Assembly (NCBI GenBank): GCA_022432975.1
Contig: CM039510.1
Location: 11,110,301-11,174,300, forward strand
Length of the DNA stretch: 64,000 nt
From: Begonia masoniana
Lineage: Eukaryota > Streptophyta > Magnoliopsida > Cucurbitales > Begoniaceae
Reading direction: 5' to 3'
The translations under genes were made by a program, and so were the position numbers. Positions 58,456 to 64,000 of the stretch are shown here, one piece after another (within the stretch, counting starts at the first letter, position 1; every line of letters starts with the position of its first letter). The notes beneath the pieces are model-generated. The model saw nothing but the letters and a program-made list of their open reading frames with translations. It searched no databases and was not told the DNA's origin.

Positions 58456-60993
58456 TGTAACACCCGACATTTCGGCCAGGTGATTTTCTGACCATTTTCA
58501 TTGTCACCCTCTTATTTAACCTTTATGATTTAAAATTTAATGTTAAGACAAATTTATTACAAGTTGTGTGAAACTAGGTTGGGTGGCAGTTTTGTAATTA
58601 AAATCGATGGATTTAGTATAAATAGGAAATGAAAACCTTAAACCTCATTTATTACCACTGTAGCCGACATTCCCTCTCGGCGATTCCTTCTTTCCCAAGT
58701 TCTTGCTCTCGGCTACCAGAACTTCCCTTTACCGACGGCTGGTTTCGAGCTTGCTCTTCTCTGCAAATCCACACCCGAGGTATGAAATGGACAATGTAGT
58801 CATTCATTCGTAAATAGAGCTCTGTTTTCAGCTCGGCACTGAGTTCGGATTTTTAGCAGTGGCCGAGTAGTTTAAGACTTTTTAAAATCTGAGAGTAGAA
58901 ATGTCATCCCGAATCGATTCTGAGCATTTTAAGTAACCAACTCGGATTTAATCAATGGTAAAACCTGTCCACCTAGTTTCGGATTTCAGACTGCAGTGTG
59001 TCAAACAGAGGAATCGGAATGACTTTAGCTATTAGATCCTAGGATGGTTTATGATTAGGACTATTAGGACTTTGTTTTAACTACTGTAATGTACATGTTT
59101 TAGGTGAAGAAGTTTAAAGGAAAGAAGCTCGGATTGCTAAGGAATCCAGGTAAGTGAATGTATTAAGATTTCCGGCCACTAGGGCCCTACACCGCAAGGG
59201 TATTAGGAAATCACTGAGATGTTAGCTTATTGACTATGATTTGTTATTTCCACGATATGAATAAGTTGTGTAAGTAAATGTAAAGTTACAGGATGTTTTA
59301 CTTGTCCTCATGATATGACTTCTCTCTATGAACTTTATGTCTATGCACTGTGTCCCTGTTATGATTAAGTTGAGAATATGAAAAGCAAATGTAACCAAGA
59401 TTAAGTGCAGAGCGGGGAAAGACTATGTTATGTATGACTCGCGAATTCTCCCACTGGTGGAGGCCGAGTTAATGATATGTATGACTCGCGAAATCTCCCA
59501 CTGGTGGAGGCCGAGTTAATGATATGTACGACTCGCGAAATCTCCCACTGGTGGAGGCCGATTTAATGATATGTATGGCTCTCGAATTCTCCCACTGGGG
59601 AGGCCGAGTGATGTATCATGATTGCCGCGATAGGCAAATGATTATGTATGACTTCCGCGATAGGCAAATGACTATGTACCCCTGTCTTCCTCCCTCGTTT
59701 CCTGCCTTAATACATGTTATGTAAATAATAAAGATGAACACGAATGATGAATGGTTTATGAACTTATGTCTCTTTAAATTGTGTACTCATGTATATCTGT
59801 CAGCATGCATTCCTTACTAAGCATTAGGCTTATAGTTAAACCTTATGGTGTAGGTGAAGAAGGTTCAGGTGAGGATGTTATGTTCAAAGAGGATGCTTAA
59901 GGCTGGTTACTGGAGGATGCTCAAGGTGACAGTGCGGGACTGGAGAGGCGATTTATGACCCCTGGTTAAGACTCTTATGTTACAGTATGTTAAAGGATAT
60001 GGTAGTTTAAGTAGGATGAGATTATTTTAAAACGTTGAGCTTTGAAACTGTCTAGTGGATCACTGAGTCAGGGAATGATTATATAGATTATAAATGATCT
60101 GTTGCTTAAGTCTTCCGTTATATGCATTTGGATGAGTTGTGTTTTCTTCCAGTTGGAAGGAGTCCCTTGATGATTTAGTGTTCTCTACCGTAAGACGGAA
60201 GCTGGATGAGGCAATCTTCCGGCTGACGTCATCGGCAGATGCCGAGAGTTAATTGTTTGATGGTTTAGTCTTCCGGCTGACGTCATCGGCAGATGCCGAA
60301 GGGTAGTTGTCTGTTGGTTTAGTCTTCCGGCTGACGTCATCGGCAGATGCCAAAGGATAGTTGTATGATGTTTTAGTCTTCCGGATGACGTCACCGGAAG
60401 ATGTAAAATGTGTTTTGTCGTTTAGCGACCGGAAGATGTAAAATGTGTTTTGTCGTTTAGCGACCGGAAGATGTAAAATGTGTTTTGTCGTTTAGCGACC
60501 GGAAGATATAAAATGTGTTTTGTCATTTAGTGACCGGATGATGTTTTAATTTAGCACGCGAGGCCCACGTGCCCACCGGAAGATGTCTCCTTTTAGGTGA
60601 TGTTAAGCGAGTCACGCGTAATGCACGTGATGACCGGACGACTAAGTTTCTGAGGGTTGTCAACGCATGCAACCTATGCAAACCCGAGTGGTATTATGTT
60701 AAGAGAATTGAGGGCACTTCCTCTTTTCCCGAAATTGTCAAGAAACCGATGACCGAGTCCAGTCGCTCGACTCTGTGAAAGTTTGAGCCGACGAGGCGTG
60801 GGAAGTCGGGCATGAGAGGGTTTGTCTTCCTTAATGGTTCTGCGTCTCTATTACCAGTTTAGAAAAATATATATATATGTAAAATGTGAAAGTCTGTTGA
60901 GAGATAGTAAGTGAATGTAATAATAGTAAAAGTCAAGCAAACGATTAATGAAAGGATATGAACACGTGACGGCTCCTGGCCGGGGTCGTTACA
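58456..60993 (+). mobile_element. Solo LTR, family F (plus), TSD ATTTC, nested in LTR E
   Basis: TGTAACACCCGACATTTCGG at 58456 to GGGGTCGTTACA at 60993, 2538 bp. ATTTC lies on both sides (58451-58455, 60994-60998). Donor CAG/GTAAGT (GT at 59150), box AGGGCCCTACACCGC, a 47-bp array of ACTCGCGAATCTCCCACTGG (59435-59610), hairpin 59818-59832 (TAAGC-ATTAG-GCTTA), acceptor AG at 59852-59853, short frame GEEGSGEDVMFKEDA, then two arrays at 60190-60545. Confidence 0.93.
60190..60545 (+). repeat. 54-bp and 35-bp tandem arrays in LTR F
   Basis: TGACGTCA recurs at 60224, 60278, 60332 and 60386, exactly 54 bp apart, inside CTTCCGGCTGACGTCATCGG. It is followed by about four 35-bp units with GACCGGAAGATGTAAAATG (60394-60545). 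Confidence 0.92.
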
Positions 60994-60998
60994 ATTTC

Positions 60999-61940
60999 TT
61001 TTGAGTTTGTTAGTAAATTACTAAGTTGAGTTTTCATTATTTTAGGTAATCGAGCGAGTAGTTCGGTTGGACGATAGCAAATCTAGGAATTTTGGGTTTT
61101 GTATGTTAGGTTGAAAAGTTGGTTAAAATGTATGGTTAGAGTATTACTAAGTGATTTCTCTTTTATTATGTTAGGTTGATGAGTGGACGATTGGGCTAAC
61201 TGGGCATAGAATTACGAGCACGCACAAGGAATCCAGGTAAGTAGTGGACCGCTTGTGTTTTGCCTTCGGGCCTACACCATGGAACGGTAGGGAAATTGTT
61301 TGCTTGGTTGTTTATTTTATCTTTTGTTGTGCATTGTATGTGACATGCATCATGGTTTTCAAACTACGAAATACGTGTTTTGAGCATCGTTTGCAAATTG
61401 TGAGGCAATGTAAAGATATGTGAGGCAATGTGTTTGTGTGAGTCACCTCGTCGCGAATTAGTGTCTGAAAGTATGACAGTTCGGGAGGTGTCTCTCGGTG
61501 AGTTGATAATGAACGAGGTTCATTGATCGACATGGGAGAAGATCATGTATGGTCGTTCCGTGTGTGAACACGATGTGTGCCTCGGATCTGGCTCTGAGTG
61601 GTCAACGCGTGACCATCCTGTTAGGATAGGTATCCGCTTGACGCACAAGTGAAAGTGATGAGTAATGAAAAGAGAACGAGTGAACACAACCGAGAGTTAG
61701 AAACCGCATGTATTAGGGTTGTGGTGAGGGTTGTTGTGTAGTGTGCATTGTGTTTTCGTATGCATTATTCCCTACTTGCTAAGCATTAGGCTTACGTTTT
61801 GTGTTCCGTGGTGTAGGTATTGACAGGAGTACAGGTGAGTGCCTTACGGAAAGCCAGGATTGGAACGCAGTTGGTGATGTACGGGGCGTGCCGGTGCAGG
61901 CAGTTGTCGGGGCGCCTCGACCATGGTCTTCGGGGGATGT
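60999..61940 (+). mobile_element. LTR E, 3' part, truncated by the next element
   Basis: Continues LTR E after one ATTTC copy. Donor CAG/GTAAGT (GT at 61237), GGGCCTACACCATGG, hairpin 61780-61794 (TAAGC-ATTAG-GCTTA) and acceptor AG at 61815-61816 are present. Bases 61880-61940 match element C's LTR (47600-47660, reversed) up to GGGGGATGTGG, then similarity stops. Confidence 0.75.
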
Positions 61941-62374
61941 GGTCGTTTTCCTCCCAGAAAACGTTTATCCTAGAGCTTAACCCGTAAGATCGCTCTAAGG
62001 AACCTCCAAGGGTATTTTCTCTATTTTTATTGCTATCACATTCACACAAAAGCACTTTTATTTTCAGCTCCATCATTCACACACCTTCACCTTTATTTTA
62101 TGCCATTTTCTTTCTCTTTTAGCATTGCATTATCATCTCTTGCATAACTTCTCTTCTTCATCTCTTTCTTCTTATTTTTCTTTACATTTCACACCCTCAT
62201 AATACTCCTCATATTCGGCCACCTTGCACTCACTTCACACTCATGCATTTTAGTTATATTTCTTGTCATTTCTTCTCTTTATTTTAGATCTTTGCATACA
62301 CTTGCACCCGAGCACATTTCCTAACAATTTGTGGGTTGTACACGGGCCCCTTTTCTAGGGGACCCCATGTCAAG

Positions 62375-62388
62375 TGGTATCAGAGCCA
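62375..62388 (+). promoter_or_regulatory. Primer binding site (initiator tRNA-Met)
   Basis: TGGTATCAGAGCCA matches 14 bases of the complement of the initiator tRNA-Met 3' end, a longer match than in the Tekay and C elements. Confidence 0.88.
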
Positions 62389-62639
62389 CAAGGCTTCCCA
62401 TGGCGTTTTAGTTGCATTTGGCTTCGGCCAAAATATAGCACGAAACCGGGATAGCGGCTCTTTTATTTTTCCGCATTATTTTCCTTTAATATTGTGCTAA
62501 CCTTGTGCTAACTTTGTGCTAATCTTATTATATATTTGCTGCCATTTTTTTTATTGTCATTTTGATGTTTAAATATTCTGGAAAATATGGTATGCAACGT
62601 GTTAGAAGATCGGCTAAGGTAGGCACCTCACTTCTCTTA

Positions 62640-63370
62640 ATTTCTTCTCGATTTTTCTCTTGTTTTTGGCTTCGGTTTTGCGTAGTTCTTCTCCTTGCTT
62701 TCTCCATTTTATTTTTGCTATGTTTGAACCACGACTTTGCATCTGATTGTTGTCAAAAGATTAGAGGTTAAATCTGAAAATTTGGATGCATAAAATCGGA
62801 CCTATAGTTCAATCTCTAAAATCAGTTTTCATAGTTGTTTTTCTTCTCGGATTTGCTTTCTCTCATTCCAATTTTTCTTAGCATCTTTGATCTATGATTG
62901 AACCATGTTTTAGCACTTAAATATTGTCCATTAACTATATAAAAATTCTGGAATTTTTGATGCTAAAAATCGGTCTACAACTAGTGATATAAAATCAGTT
63001 GTGATGTTGTATTTCTCCTTGGTTTATACATGATTCTTGTTTCGGTTTTTCTATCATATCTTACTGTGCCTTGGCTAAGATTTACCTCTAAAATTCATGT
63101 CATTAATATATAAAATCTGATCTTATTGTTGTTTAGAAATTTGGCCAAGAAAGTTTAATCAAAATCGGTTTATGCTTATTTTTCTCATCCGTTGTTGCTT
63201 GTTCATTGCCTTGGTTTTTTTAACTTATGTTATGGTTGTTTTAAACTAAGATTGACACATAAATATTTGCCAATAGTATAATATTAAGTCCGGAAATTTT
63301 GGTGTTTAAAATCAGCTTGGCCCTATCATTATCAAAAAATCGGATTATTATTGCCTTAACTCTTCGATTT
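62640..63370 (+). repeat. Degenerate roughly 180-bp tandem repeats in the leader
   Basis: Words such as AAAATCAGTT or AAAATCGG, followed by TTTTTCTTCTCGG/TTTCTCCTTGG/TTTCTCATCCG, recur about every 170-190 bases near 62817, 62990, 63160 and 63345, each preceded by a TCTGGAATTTTTGATGCT-like stretch. About four decayed units are seen. Confidence 0.55.
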
Positions 63371-64000
63371 TTGTATCTTCATGTTATGTTCAAAAATTGC
63401 CTATTAATTTGCTGATTGTTGATCTTGTTTTAACTTATAAATCACCTATTATATGCTGTCAATTAATTGCACGAAATTTGTTATAAGAATTTAACAATAG
63501 CTTGGATTAAATTAGCAATATTGAACCAATCACTAAATGGAAAATTCTGCTATGTTTAAATTGAAAATTCAGCATGTTATCTTGAATTAATTAGTGATAA
63601 AAATTATTTGCTTGCCGATTTTGGCCTTAATTATTTGTTGTTATTATTTCTCTAAGTGATTTTGGATTAAAGTTGTTAACTTGGTTTAATTTTATTGAAA
63701 TTGTGGTGATTATTAATACATGAAAATATTCATTCCTTTAGTTAAAATACTAAGTGTTTATTAAAAATTGCTAAGATGTTGAACTATTTTAGCATGATCC
63801 TCATTTTCCTTTTGTCTTAGCTAAGATTATCCCTTAGTGCCTAAAAATTGCCTAAGACATTAAGAAGATAAAAATCACACTAATTTAGGAAAATTAACTT
63901 AGACAAGAATTGGAATTTAAATTAAAACACTTAACTATGACTAATCAAGTGAATTCAATCGAGACCCACCACATCAAGAACCAACTCGGGTTAGGGATAC

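Larger units (their letters stand above)
61940..64000 (+). mobile_element. 5' part of an LTR retroelement without ORFs (LARD-like), cut by window end
   Basis: A candidate LTR of about 0.43 kb (about 61938 to 62372, TG...CA) is followed by a 14-base tRNA-Met primer site. From there to 64000 there is no frame above about 70 codons, only AT-rich DNA with degenerate repeats. That fits a large non-coding derivative, or an element with a very long leader. The LTR start is uncertain by a few bases, and the partner LTR is outside the window. Confidence 0.6.

Overview
The window is a plant nuclear, very probably eudicot, heterochromatin-like stretch built almost entirely of nested transposable elements. 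I found no host gene. The evidence for a plant is threefold: Tekay/Del-type chromovirus polyproteins, initiator-tRNA-Met primer sites, and a 5S-rRNA-bearing Cassandra-like LTR together with degraded MULE and hAT transposases. The species cannot be named from the sequence.

Layout of the real locus. Bases 1-1290 are an LTR fragment (family B, minus). Next come a Cassandra-like LTR with a 5S rRNA-derived block (about 1410-1650) and a decayed MuDR-type transposase on the minus strand (1869-3871). A solo LTR (A3, 4370-7048, TSD AAAAT) follows, then unassigned AT-rich DNA, then the 5' end of a hAT transposon from 8018. The hAT is split by a young, nearly intact Tekay-type Ty3/gypsy element on the minus strand (8167-17202, two 2.2 kb LTRs, TSD GTCAA). 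It is split again by a solo LTR (family G, 43440-45910), and the hAT C-terminus lies at 46440-46700. Then come a non-autonomous element C (47083-53692, TSD GAAAT) with an opposite-strand solo LTR inside it (family B, 47932-50134, TSD CCCAC), a polyprotein C-terminal remnant split by solo LTR A2 (54366-56959, TSD GCATT), and LTR E (from 57180) split by solo LTR F (58456-60993, TSD ATTTC). The window ends in the 5' part of a further LTR element with no ORF (about 61940-64000).

Middle third. The Tekay element, with the same TSD and the same flanking hAT and A3 DNA, occurs three times: 8167-17202, 23272-32205 and 34211-41567. The second copy and the start of the third are riddled with single-base indels. 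A 38-base poly-A run, a 100-N gap and a 28-base poly-T run separate copies 1 and 2. The clean/noisy boundaries do not coincide with any element boundary. This looks like one locus assembled three times, partly from uncorrected long reads, rather than a biological triplication. Copy 1 is the one to use.

How the parts work together. Only the copy-1 Tekay element has near-complete machinery: Gag, zinc knuckle, protease, reverse transcriptase, RNase H, integrase and chromodomain in one frame, with a single TAG between capsid and zinc knuckle. The other LTRs are remnants or solos that it or its relatives may have mobilised. The most interesting signal is shared across otherwise diverged LTR families. 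It consists of a predicted intron of roughly 0.5-0.7 kb, a 5-bp hairpin with compensatory changes placed about 20 nt before the acceptor GTAG/GT, a short acidic reading frame just after the acceptor, and family-specific tandem arrays, three of which repeat the bZIP palindrome TGACGTCA.
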